DNA of 64,000 bases, from NCBI RefSeq assembly GCF_001667505.1, contig NZ_LZHZ01000023.1, positions 20,861 to 84,860 of the forward strand, in the 5' to 3' direction. Shown here piece after piece: positions 52,545 to 59,239 of this stretch (position 1 is the stretch's first letter; every line of letters begins with the position of its first letter). Under the pieces are notes generated by a model, which was not told the origin of the DNA, did no database searches, and saw nothing but the letters and a program-made list of their open reading frames with translations. Position numbers and translations under genes: made by a program. The stretch comes from Mycobacterium sp. ACS1612 (lineage in GTDB: Bacteria > Actinomycetota > Actinomycetes > Mycobacteriales > Mycobacteriaceae).

Positions 52545-53476
52545 TGCGGGTACTGGTGGCCGGCGCGACCAGCGTGCCCGGCCGTCCGCTGCTGAAGGAG
52601 TTGACCGCCCGCGGCCACGACGTCGTCGGATTGACCAGGGAGCCGTCGAAGACGCCGCAGATCGAGCAGGCGGGTGCCAAGCCGGTGGTGGCCGATGTCT
52701 TCGACGCGGACCAGATCGACGCCGTGGTCGCCGAGACCGGACCCGACGTGGTGGTCAGCCTGCTGACCACGCTGCCGAAGCGAGGACCCATGCGGGTCAA
52801 GGAATTTGAACCGGCACGCGCTCTGTGGGGCCGCGGCGCGCCGAATCTGGTGGCCGCAGCCCAACGCGCGGGCGTGCGCAGGTTCGTCGCGGAGTCGGTG
52901 ATCTTCGCGTACGGCTATCCGTCCACCGGCCCCGCGCTGATGGACGAGTCCGACCCCTATCCCGGCCCACCGCCGCCCGGCGGGGAGGCGATGCTCGAGG
53001 CGCTGCGCGACATGGAGCAGACCGTGCTGACCTCCGGGGAGCACAGCGACACCGAGGGAATCGTGTTGCGCTATGGCGCTTTCTACGGCCCGGGTGTGCC
53101 GCACACCGAATTGTTCACCCGGCTGGTGAAGCTGTGCGCGATGCCGGCGGTGACCGGCACGGGGATCGTGTCGTGGATCCACATCGACGACGTCGCGAGG
53201 GCGACGGCCGATGCGGTCGCCAAGGGCCGCGGCGGCCAGATCTACAACATCGTCGACGACCGACCGCAGTCATTCGGCGACTACATCCGCGAGATGGCCG
53301 CCGACCTGCACCGGCCGAAGCCGGTGTCCGTGCCGCGACGGCTGTTCGGACTCGTCGCGCCGTATGCGGCAGTGGCGTTCGGCGACACCTGGCTGCCGTT
53401 GTCCAACGCGAAAGCCAAGGCGGAACTGGGCTGGGCGCCCGTCACGCGTAGCCCAGCGCTGAGTTCTCGGCCCTGA
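52544..53476 (+). CDS. NAD(P)-dependent epimerase/dehydratase family protein
   Basis: 310 residues, extended SDR fold. The nucleotide loop is VLVAGATSVPGRPLLKEL; DVFDADQIDAVV is the second dinucleotide contact region; FVAESVIFAYGYPSTGP carries the Ser/Tyr region, with YGYP where YxxxK would be, and no lysine four residues later. VLRYGAFYGPG and SWIHIDDVARATADAV are standard. The missing YxxxK suggests an atypical SDR of the NmrA or isoflavone-reductase-like side. AGAGGAG lies before ATG 52544. It ends with a 35-base convergent overlap with the methyltransferase-like gene. Confidence 0.82.
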   Translation: MRVLVAGATSVPGRPLLKELTARGHDVVGLTREPSKTPQIEQAGAKPVVADVFDADQIDAVVAETGPDVVVSLLTTLPKRGPMRVKEFEPARALWGRGAPNLVAAAQRAGVRRFVAESVIFAYGYPSTGPALMDESDPYPGPPPPGGEAMLEALRDMEQTVLTSGEHSDTEGIVLRYGAFYGPGVPHTELFTRLVKLCAMPAVTGTGIVSWIHIDDVARATADAVAKGRGGQIYNIVDDRPQSFGDYIREMAADLHRPKPVSVPRRLFGLVAPYAAVAFGDTWLPLSNAKAKAELGWAPVTRSPALSSRP

Positions 53477-53942
53477 TCCGCACGTTGAGCACCAGCGCGT
53501 TGGCGATGCTGAACACGATCGCGGTCAGCCACGCCGAGTGCACCAGCGGCAGTGCCGCCACCTCCGCCGCCACCGCGGTGTAATTAGGGTGGTGCATGAA
53601 GCGATAGGGGCCGCGGGTCACCAGCACCGCACCGGGAATGACGATGAGCCTGGGGTTCCAGTGCTTGCCGAGCGAGGCGACACACCACCACCGCAACACG
53701 GTGCTGAGCGCCACCACACCGACCATCGGCCAGCCGAGCCACGGCAGGAACGGCCGATGGAATACCGCCACCTCGGCGATGCACGACACCAACAACAGCG
53801 CGTGCATGCCGACCATCACCGGATAGTGGCCCCGACCGAATTCCTTGCCGCCGTTGGCAAATGACCAATTGGCGTTGCGCCGCGACACGACCAGCTCGAC
53901 AAGCCGCTCCGCCGCGATGGCCAGAATGAACAAGTAGTACAT
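53442..53942 (-). CDS. Isoprenylcysteine methyltransferase-like enzyme, partner of the type III PKS
   Basis: 166 residues with about four to five membrane spans, starting MYYLFILAIAAERLVELVVS. The SAM motif RGPYRFMHHPNYTAVAAEV is clear; the ICMT-type ending is RIRAENSALGYA. ATG 53942 lies 5 bases after the PKS stop. The pair matches the BpsA-BpsB and SrsA-SrsB arrangements, in which the methyltransferase O-methylates the alkylpyrone or alkylresorcinol made by the type III PKS. The frame extends far upstream through the PKS gene, which is not coding there. Confidence 0.85.
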   Translation of the reverse strand: MYYLFILAIAAERLVELVVSRRNANWSFANGGKEFGRGHYPVMVGMHALLLVSCIAEVAVFHRPFLPWLGWPMVGVVALSTVLRWWCVASLGKHWNPRLIVIPGAVLVTRGPYRFMHHPNYTAVAAEVAALPLVHSAWLTAIVFSIANALVLNVRIRAENSALGYA

Positions 53943-53947
53943 GGCGG

Positions 53948-55060
53948 CTACCAGGCGAGCAGCAGCAGTTCGAAGCTGAAACCCGGTCCCATCGCCAGCA
54001 TCACACCGAGCGACCCTTCCGGCGGCGACGTCGCAAGCGTGCGATGCAGGACGTCGAGCACCGACGCCGAGGAGAAGTTGCCGTTGTCCCGCATGGATTC
54101 CCGGCTGTGTCGAACGGCTTCCGGCGGTAGGTCGACAGCGCGCTCGACCGCGTCGAGCACCTTGGGACCGCCCGGGTGGCAGATCCACGCGTCGATGTCG
54201 TCTTTGGTCAGGCCGTGGTCGGCGAGGAAGCTGTTGACTTCGTCGCCGAGATACCGATCGGCCATGTGCGGCACGTCGCGGGACATCACCAGACCGAAGC
54301 CGCTCGAGCTGACGTTCCAGCCCATCACGTCGACGGTGTCGGGGAACAGCCGGCTGCGGGTGGCCAGCACGGACGGCCCCGGATACGCCGTGGGCGCCAC
54401 CGGAACACGGTCGGATCCCGTGACGACGACGGCGGCAGCGCCGTCGCCGAACAGGCACGCCCCGATGAGCGCGGGGATGGACATGTCGTCGCGCTGCAGC
54501 GTCAGTGAGCACAGCTCCACCGACAACAGCACCGCGACGTGGCCGGGGAAGCCACGCAGGTAGTCGTGGACGCGGGCCATGCCCGCCGCGCCCGCGACAC
54601 AGCCGAGCCCGAACAACGGGATGCGCTTGACGTCCGGCCGGAATCCGATCCGCGACGCCAGTCGCGCGTCGATGGTCGGCACCGCGACACCGGTGCTGGA
54701 CACCATCACGATGGCGTCGACCTCACTCGCGGCGACGTGGGCTGCCTCCAGCGCCGAGCGCACGGCCTGCTCACCCAACTCGACGGCCACCTCGACATAT
54801 GCCGTGTTGGCCTCGGTGAATCCGGTCAGTTCGGGATAGCGATGCAGCGGCAGCGCCAGGCTGCGGGTCTGCACTCCGCTGGTCTGCGCGAATCGGGCGA
54901 ACTCCGGCCCGAGGCCGCTGGTCAGTACTCGCGCTACTTCGTCTTGGTCGTAGCGGTGGCTGGTCAATGCAACGGCAGTGCCTGCGATGTGTGGAGCGCC
55001 GGTGCGCCGCTCCGCGATGTGCTCCATGGAAAAGGAGTGGGTCGTATCCGTCATACCCAC
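53948..55060 (-). CDS. Type III polyketide synthase (alkylpyrone/alkylresorcinol synthase-like)
   Basis: 370-residue chalcone-synthase-fold enzyme. Catalytic triad: Cys in LFGLGCVAGAAG, His in DAWICHPGGPKVLDAV, Asn in RDNGNFSSASVLDV; the C-terminus MLAMGPGFSFELLLL matches the family's GPG loop. Mycobacterial relatives (Pks10, Pks11, Pks18) use long-chain acyl starters to make alkylpyrones. Start GTG 55060 or ATG 55054; the latter begins MTDTTHSFSME. A possible promoter is TTGAAT near 55090 and TATAGG near 55066 on the minus strand. The methyltransferase partner follows directly. Confidence 0.92.
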   Translation of the reverse strand: MGMTDTTHSFSMEHIAERRTGAPHIAGTAVALTSHRYDQDEVARVLTSGLGPEFARFAQTSGVQTRSLALPLHRYPELTGFTEANTAYVEVAVELGEQAVRSALEAAHVAASEVDAIVMVSSTGVAVPTIDARLASRIGFRPDVKRIPLFGLGCVAGAAGMARVHDYLRGFPGHVAVLLSVELCSLTLQRDDMSIPALIGACLFGDGAAAVVVTGSDRVPVAPTAYPGPSVLATRSRLFPDTVDVMGWNVSSSGFGLVMSRDVPHMADRYLGDEVNSFLADHGLTKDDIDAWICHPGGPKVLDAVERAVDLPPEAVRHSRESMRDNGNFSSASVLDVLHRTLATSPPEGSLGVMLAMGPGFSFELLLLAW

Positions 55061-55185
55061 CTATACGGCGCAGCGCGGTAAAAGATTCAAAACAGTGGCT
55101 AATAAGTGACGCTAAACACTTCTTTTCTCGAACCGAGCCAATTCAATGCCGACGTCCAGCGTATCCGCAGCTGGGAGCGGATAAT
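55061..55185. promoter_or_regulatory. AT-rich spacer before the type III PKS with an inverted repeat
   Basis: 125 bases, clearly richer in A and T than the surroundings. It contains AAGTG (55104-55108) and CACTT (55117-55121) as an inverted repeat around ACGCTAAA. This lies 44 bases before the PKS start and could be an operator. No ORF is supported here. Confidence 0.4.
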
Positions 55186-55772
55186 TTATTCGCCTGTGAA
55201 TTCGGGTTTGCGTTTTTCGAACGTCGCTCGAAAACCCTCAGCCAAGTCTTTTGACGGCAGAAAAGCCGAGTTCCGTGCCGCCACGTAGCGCAGGCTCTCC
55301 GAGACACGGGCGATGCGTTGCTGATCGAGCACGTCTTTGACGCCGTTGACCACCAGCGGCGGATTGCCGGCAATTTCGGTCGCCGTCGCGTGCGCCGCGG
55401 CCAGCGAAGCCTCGGCGTTGGGGTAGACCTCGTTGACCATCCGATCTTCTCGGCGACCGCGTTGATCGCGCCCTGCATCCGCAAGATGGTCTGGTGGAAG
55501 TCGGCCCTCGGCCGCGCCGACGCGCCGCCGCCGAGCACCTCGGAGAGCGAACCGCCCATCGCAGGCAGGTCCAACCCGTAACTGAAGTGTTTGCCCGCAC
55601 CGGTCAGCACGATCGCCCGCACGTCGCGGTTGGCGTCGAGGCTGGCGAACACCTCGGGCATCTCGGCCCAGAACGCCGGTCCCATCGCGTTGCCCTTACC
55701 GGGACCGACCAGCGTCACCTGCGCGACGTGGTTCTCGATGTCGACGGTGACGGATTCATACGTTTCGCCCAT
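55186..55772 (-). pseudogene. echA21: echA21 remnant: enoyl-CoA hydratase with internal deletion and frameshift
   Basis: The first ~108 codons from ATG 55772 encode a normal crotonase N-half (ENHVAQVTLVGPGKGNAMGP, GKHFSYGLDLPAMGG, HQTILRMQGAINAVA). The sequence then jumps straight to AEKIG, which in M. tuberculosis EchA21 lies about 75 residues later, and the rest continues in another frame (MVNEVYPNAEASLAAAHATA ... SKDLAEGFRATFEKRKPEFT, ending at 55186). The lost part holds the second oxyanion-hole glycine stretch and the catalytic glutamate region. The junction shares GCCGA on both sides in the expected intact sequence, so deletion by microhomology is likely. The product cannot be an active hydratase. 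Confidence 0.8.
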
Positions 55773-55792
55773 GAACTCGAGAGGCTAGCCAG

Positions 55793-56236
55793 TTAGCGGG
55801 GCGGCGTTCCCATCAGCACCTCGCTGACCGTTGCCGAGGGCAAGAATTGGCACGCCGCTTCCACGAGCATCTGCCCGACGGATTCGCCGTTGGGCCCGAG
55901 CGGATTGTTCTCCTGCGCCAGGATCGCGCGGATGACGGCCAGCCGGGTGGCCTCGTCGAGCTTGTTGAACTCCTCGCACTTCATCGTCAGCGCGTCGGGC
56001 GGTGCGGGCACCTCGGGAACGTCGGTGTTGCGCGGGAAGCCGGGGAACGGAATGTCCGGTAGCGGGATGCTGGGCAACCCGGGTATCGACGTCGTCCGCG
56101 GCTCTCTCGTGGTGGACGTGATGGGCGGTCCCGGTTCGGTGGTCATCGCCACGGTACCGGGTGTGGTGCGCTCGCAACCGGCGGTCAGGCCGACGGTCAC
56201 CAGCGCGGCCGCTGCCACCAAAACGTGCGTCCTCAT
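55793..56236 (-). CDS. Proline-rich secreted lipoprotein of unknown function
   Basis: 147 residues from ATG 56236. Signal peptide MRTHVLVAAAALVTVGLTAGC with lipobox LTAGC; a Thr/Pro linker (TTPGTVAMTTEPGPPITSTT and IPGLPSIPLPDIPFPGFP), then a ~65-residue helical C-domain with two cysteines (MKCEEF and EAACQF). The frame is open 75 codons upstream but that region belongs to the divergent gene. The layout resembles other small mycobacterial lipoproteins next to envelope genes; I do not recognise the C-domain. It starts 40 bases from the divergent TIGR03086 gene. Confidence 0.8.
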   Translation of the reverse strand: MRTHVLVAAAALVTVGLTAGCERTTPGTVAMTTEPGPPITSTTREPRTTSIPGLPSIPLPDIPFPGFPRNTDVPEVPAPPDALTMKCEEFNKLDEATRLAVIRAILAQENNPLGPNGESVGQMLVEAACQFLPSATVSEVLMGTPPR

Positions 56237-56276
56237 CCCGGCAACGATATGCGGTGGGGCGTCGTAGCGTGAGCTC

Positions 56277-56858
56277 ATGCCTGACGATCTGCGCCCTGGA
56301 CCCGATTCACCGCCGACCGATGAACTGCGGAGCGCCGAGAAGGCTTTCGCAGTGCTGCAGCACGTGCTGCACGGGCTCGCTAAGGAAGACGAGTCGAAGC
56401 AGACGCCGTGCCGCGAATTCAACATCGCGCAACTGACCGACCATCTGTTGAACTCGATCACCGTGATCGGCGGCGCGGCGGGTGCGCAGTTTCCCGAACG
56501 GGACAGTTCCGATTCGGTGGAACGTCAGGTGGTGATGGCGGGCCGGCCGGCGCTGGACGCGTGGCACAAGCGTGGCCTCGACGGCACAGTGCCGTTCCAG
56601 TCCGGGGAGGCGCCCGCGAAGATCATGGCGGGCATTCTGTCGTTGGAATTCCTGGTGCACGCTTGGGATTACGCGAAAGCGACAGGGCGCGAGGTGGACG
56701 CGCCGGATTCGCTTTCGGACTACGTGCTGGGCCTTGCCAAATCGATCATCACGCCCGAAGGCCGGACCAGGGCTGGGTTCGACGACCCGGTCGATGTGGC
56801 GATGGACGCCCGCGCGATGGATCGGTTGGTCGCTTACACCGGCCGGCAACCGGACTAG
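56277..56858 (+). CDS. TIGR03086-family (mycothiol-dependent maleylpyruvate isomerase-like) protein (Rv3773c type)
   Basis: 193 residues, four-helix DinB-like fold. Seen: KQTPCREFNIAQLTDHLLNS with the early histidine that binds metal, and SLEFLVHAWDYAKATGR with the later HAWD motif, the pair that defines this metal-binding family. Members are thought to use mycothiol; no reaction is known for this one. ATG 56277. It ends in a CTAG shared with the hisC2 stop, as the neighbouring genes are convergent. Rv3773c lies beside hisC2 in M. tuberculosis, which supports the name. Confidence 0.82.
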   Translation: MPDDLRPGPDSPPTDELRSAEKAFAVLQHVLHGLAKEDESKQTPCREFNIAQLTDHLLNSITVIGGAAGAQFPERDSSDSVERQVVMAGRPALDAWHKRGLDGTVPFQSGEAPAKIMAGILSLEFLVHAWDYAKATGREVDAPDSLSDYVLGLAKSIITPEGRTRAGFDDPVDVAMDARAMDRLVAYTGRQPD

Positions 56859-57904
56859 CGCTGCCAGCCTTTGGCGAAGGAAAGGAACGCGTCGTTCTCG
56901 TGTGGTGCGGCGACGGTCACGCGCACGCCGTCGTCGCCGTAGGGGCGGACGATCACGCGGGCGTTCGCGCAGTCGGCCGCGAATTCCCGGGCGCGTCCGG
57001 GCAACGGCAGCCAGACGAAGTTGGCCTGCGACGGCGGCACGGTGTAGCCGGCGTCGCGCAGTGCGGCCGTGACGCGGGCGCGTTCGGCGACAACGGAGTC
57101 GGTGCGAGCAAGCAGTTCGTCTGCGGCGTCCAGGCATGCGATGGCGGCGGCCTGCGAGATGCTGGTCGCGGTGAACGGCACGTAGACCTTGCCGAGCGCG
57201 GTGATGATGTCCGGGTCGCCGACCGCGTAGCCGATCCGCAGCCCCGCCAGCCCGTAGGCTTTCGAAAACGTCCGCAGCACAACGACGTTGCTGTGCTTGC
57301 GGACCAGTCCGAAGCTGTCGGGCAGCATACCGTCGCGGATGTACTCGACGTAGGCCTCGTCCAGAGCGATCAGGATGTGCGGCGGCACGGCCTCGACGAA
57401 CCGGGCCAGCTTGTCAGGGTCGACGACGGTGCTGGTCGGGTTGTTCGGATTGCAGACGAAGATCAACCGGGTGCGGTCGGTGATGGCGGCCAGCATCGCG
57501 TCGAGGTCGTAGGTGTAGTCGGTCAGCGGCACCTGCACCGGCGTCGCTCCCGCCGTGCGGACCTGCAACGGGTAGATCTCGAAGCTGCGCCAACCGAACA
57601 GCACTTCGTCGCCGACGGTTGAGGTGATCTGGATCAACTGCTGGCACAGGCTGACGGATCCGCAGCCGACCGAGACCTGTTCGGGTGCCACGTCGACGTG
57701 TTTGGCCAGCCGGTCCCTCAGCTCGACGTACCCGTTGTCCGGGTAGCGGTTGATGTTGTCGGCGGCCTTGTCGATCGCGGCCCGCACGCTGGGCAGCGGA
57801 CCGTGCACCGTCTCGTTGCTCGCGATCTTGATCGCGCCCGGCACGGTCTTACCCGGGGTGTAGGCGGGCAGGTCGGCGAGTTCGGCGCGAAGGCGGGCGG
57901 TCAC
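56855..57904 (-). CDS. hisC2: Aromatic/histidinol-phosphate aminotransferase HisC2 (Rv3772 type)
   Basis: 349-residue class II aminotransferase. Substrate and cofactor motifs: KIASNETVHGPLPSV, LIFVCNPNNPTSTVV, ALDEAYVEYI and PLP-lysine in VLRTFSKAYGLAGLRIGYAV. Arg in GVRVTVAAPHEN binds the carboxylate. HisC2/Pat proteins prefer aromatic amino acids (phenylalanine and tyrosine synthesis) over histidinol phosphate, and the name follows the mycobacterial locus; activity toward either cannot be told from sequence. Start GTG 57904. Convergent with the TIGR03086 gene. A tRNA pair begins 84 bases upstream on the other strand. Confidence 0.9.
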   Translation of the reverse strand: MTARLRAELADLPAYTPGKTVPGAIKIASNETVHGPLPSVRAAIDKAADNINRYPDNGYVELRDRLAKHVDVAPEQVSVGCGSVSLCQQLIQITSTVGDEVLFGWRSFEIYPLQVRTAGATPVQVPLTDYTYDLDAMLAAITDRTRLIFVCNPNNPTSTVVDPDKLARFVEAVPPHILIALDEAYVEYIRDGMLPDSFGLVRKHSNVVVLRTFSKAYGLAGLRIGYAVGDPDIITALGKVYVPFTATSISQAAAIACLDAADELLARTDSVVAERARVTAALRDAGYTVPPSQANFVWLPLPGRAREFAADCANARVIVRPYGDDGVRVTVAAPHENDAFLSFAKGWQR

Positions 57905-57987
57905 CTGACCAGTTTATGGGTGGCTTACCTGCGCTTTGCCTTCGCCTGTGGCCCCTGTGTACGCTGTCGGATCGGCGGTAAACGTCA

Positions 57988-58076
57988 GGAGGCGTGCCAG
58001 AGCGGCCGAATGGGGCTCACTGCTAATGAGTTGTCGCCCTCAAAGGCGACCGGAGGTTCAAATCCTCTCGCCTCCG
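57988..58076 (+). tRNA. tRNA-Ser (anticodon GCT)
   Basis: 89 bases. Acceptor GGAGGCG pairs with CGCCTCC; discriminator G at 58076. Anticodon stem CTCA/TGAG encloses CTGCTAA, anticodon GCT. Long variable arm (GTCGCCCTCAAAGGCGAC) and T-arm CGGAGGTTCAAATCCTCTC. Class II, as expected for Ser. Confidence 0.95.
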
Positions 58077-58124
58077 CCGTGGCTGACTGCGTCGGCCGCA
58101 CAACTGAATAGGTTCGACAACACT

Positions 58125-58200
58125 GCGCCCGTAGCTCAACGGATAGAGCATCTGACTACGGATCAGAAGGTTAGGGGTTCGAATCCCTTCGGGCGCGCCA
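58125..58200 (+). tRNA. tRNA-Arg (anticodon ACG)
   Basis: 73 bases plus encoded CCA (58198-58200). Acceptor GCGCCCG pairs with CGGGCGC, discriminator G. Anticodon stem TCTGA/TCAGA encloses CTACGGA, anticodon ACG. T-arm AGGGGTTCGAATCCCTT. tRNA-Arg 3' ends are frequent integrase target sites; a decayed integrase lies ~100 bases downstream. Confidence 0.95.
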
Positions 58201-58302
58201 ACTTTCAGCGGAAAACTGCTGCTGAGCCGCCGCGGGGCCGTGCGCGTCGCGCACCACGGTGGCGACAGTGGACGGAAGCTTTGCGGAGTCACCCAGGACA
58301 GG

Positions 58303-58475
58303 TCATCTGCCCATCGCCAACAAATGCCTGCTCGCCTTACTCGTCTGTAACTCGGTCCGCCACACCTGCCGGTACTGGCTGATCGACTGCTCCGCGATGC
58401 CGTCTTCGGCTGCCTCGGCTTCGATCCACAGGTCGAACAACTCGGCCGATGTTGTGGTCGTAGCTTTCGGGCGGC
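58303..58475 (-). pseudogene. Remnant of a tyrosine-recombinase (integrase) N-terminal domain
   Basis: Translation of the minus strand gives SAELFDLWIEAEAAEDGIAE, then QSISQYRQVWRTELQTSKAS and a stop at 58303. The pattern (xAELFxxWxE...xxSxxQYRxVWR) is that of the SAM-like core-binding domain of phage-type integrases. The reading frame has no start codon and runs at its upstream end into the cupredoxin gene, and the catalytic domain with the R-H-R-Y residues is absent. It lies 103 bases behind tRNA-Arg, a typical attachment site. The family call rests on the pattern alone. Confidence 0.55.
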
Positions 58476-58901
58476 TTACTGGACTGTCAGCAATCCATGC
58501 ATGTTGGCGTGGTACTTACAGTGGAATGGGTAGGTTCCGGGCGTCGCTGGAGCGGTGAACGTCTCGATGCCGCCACCCCCGGATATCCGGATGTCGAATA
58601 GGTTGTTCTCGTCGGCCGTGACGGTGTGGTTCGGGTCGTCCTTATTTACGATGGTCAGCTGCTGGCCGGGTTTGACAGACGACGGCACGGCGAACGCCAT
58701 GTTGGAAATAACGATCGAACTGGCGGCGTCTTGAGCGCCGGGGGGACTTGGCGCCGATGGGGACGGCACTGCTGGAATTGAGTACTGCGCGTTCGGACTT
58801 GCGGGAGTAGGTGAGGGCGGTGACTCGTTTGTTCCGCCGCACGCCAGTAGCACCGCAGCGCAAAGTGGAAATGACCCGATCAGGGCCGCGATGCGTTTCA
58901 T
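58476..58901 (-). CDS. Cupredoxin (plastocyanin-like) lipoprotein
   Basis: 141 residues. Lipobox VLLAC (Cys21), a Pro/Ser/Ala linker to ~residue 58, then a blue-copper fold. The four copper ligands are all present: His92 (DPNHTV), Cys128 (YPFHC), His131 (KYHANM) and Met134. HTVTADENNLFDIRISGG and PGTYPFHCKYHANMHGLL are typical of small azurin/plastocyanin-like proteins. It should be a membrane-anchored periplasmic electron carrier or copper-binding protein. Its ATG overlaps the stop of the small membrane protein gene (ATGA), so the two are one operon. Confidence 0.9.
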   Translation of the reverse strand: MKRIAALIGSFPLCAAVLLACGGTNESPPSPTPASPNAQYSIPAVPSPSAPSPPGAQDAASSIVISNMAFAVPSSVKPGQQLTIVNKDDPNHTVTADENNLFDIRISGGGGIETFTAPATPGTYPFHCKYHANMHGLLTVQ

Positions 58902-59209
58902 ATCGTCCCTCGCCTTTTCGGTAAGCCAGCGGTGCTAAACACGTCAACCTTCTCGTCGCAGCGGGCGAGAGCTTCATGAGGTGATTGTTGAATCGCTGCT
59001 CGATAACAACTCATCGTTAGCAAGTGCTGCGTGAGCCTGTCGTCGGCTTTTGATTGCCGCGAACTCCTGCGACTGCGCAGCGACTCGTTCGTTTTCCACG
59101 TGACAAGACAACACGCGACGATGGCGACGAAGATAACGGCTCCCCAGCACAGCGAGGAGATCGGAATATCGAAGCCCGGCGGGTAGTAACTCGCTGTGTA
59201 CGTCTGCAT
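58898..59209 (-). CDS. Small single-span membrane protein paired with the cupredoxin
   Basis: 103 residues, not recognised. The N-terminus MQTYTASYYPPGFDIPISSL is followed by one transmembrane helix (CWGAVIFVAIVACCLVTW) with three cysteines in and around it, then a basic, Ser/Arg/Lys-rich cytoplasmic tail (ESLRSRRSSRQSKADDR) with helical character. ATG 59209 has a strong GGAGGTGG site, better than the in-frame GTG or ATG upstream. It overlaps the cupredoxin gene by 4 bases. The start lies 31 bases after the cyclase gene stop on the same strand, so co-transcription with the cyclase is possible. Confidence 0.7.
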   Translation of the reverse strand: MQTYTASYYPPGFDIPISSLCWGAVIFVAIVACCLVTWKTNESLRSRRSSRQSKADDRLTQHLLTMSCYRAAIQQSPHEALARCDEKVDVFSTAGLPKRRGTI

Positions 59210-59239
59210 CGATCCACCTCCGAATCTTCCCCCGCACAA

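Noticed and set aside
53943..54512. Long N-terminal extension of the PKS-partner methyltransferase
   Set aside because: It lies entirely within the type III PKS gene in another frame and is Arg/Gly-rich.
58023..58292. Minus-strand 89-codon frame over tRNA-Ser and tRNA-Arg with GIRTPNLLIRSQ and REDLNLR
   Set aside because: These peptides are the well-known spurious translations of tRNA genes read backwards.
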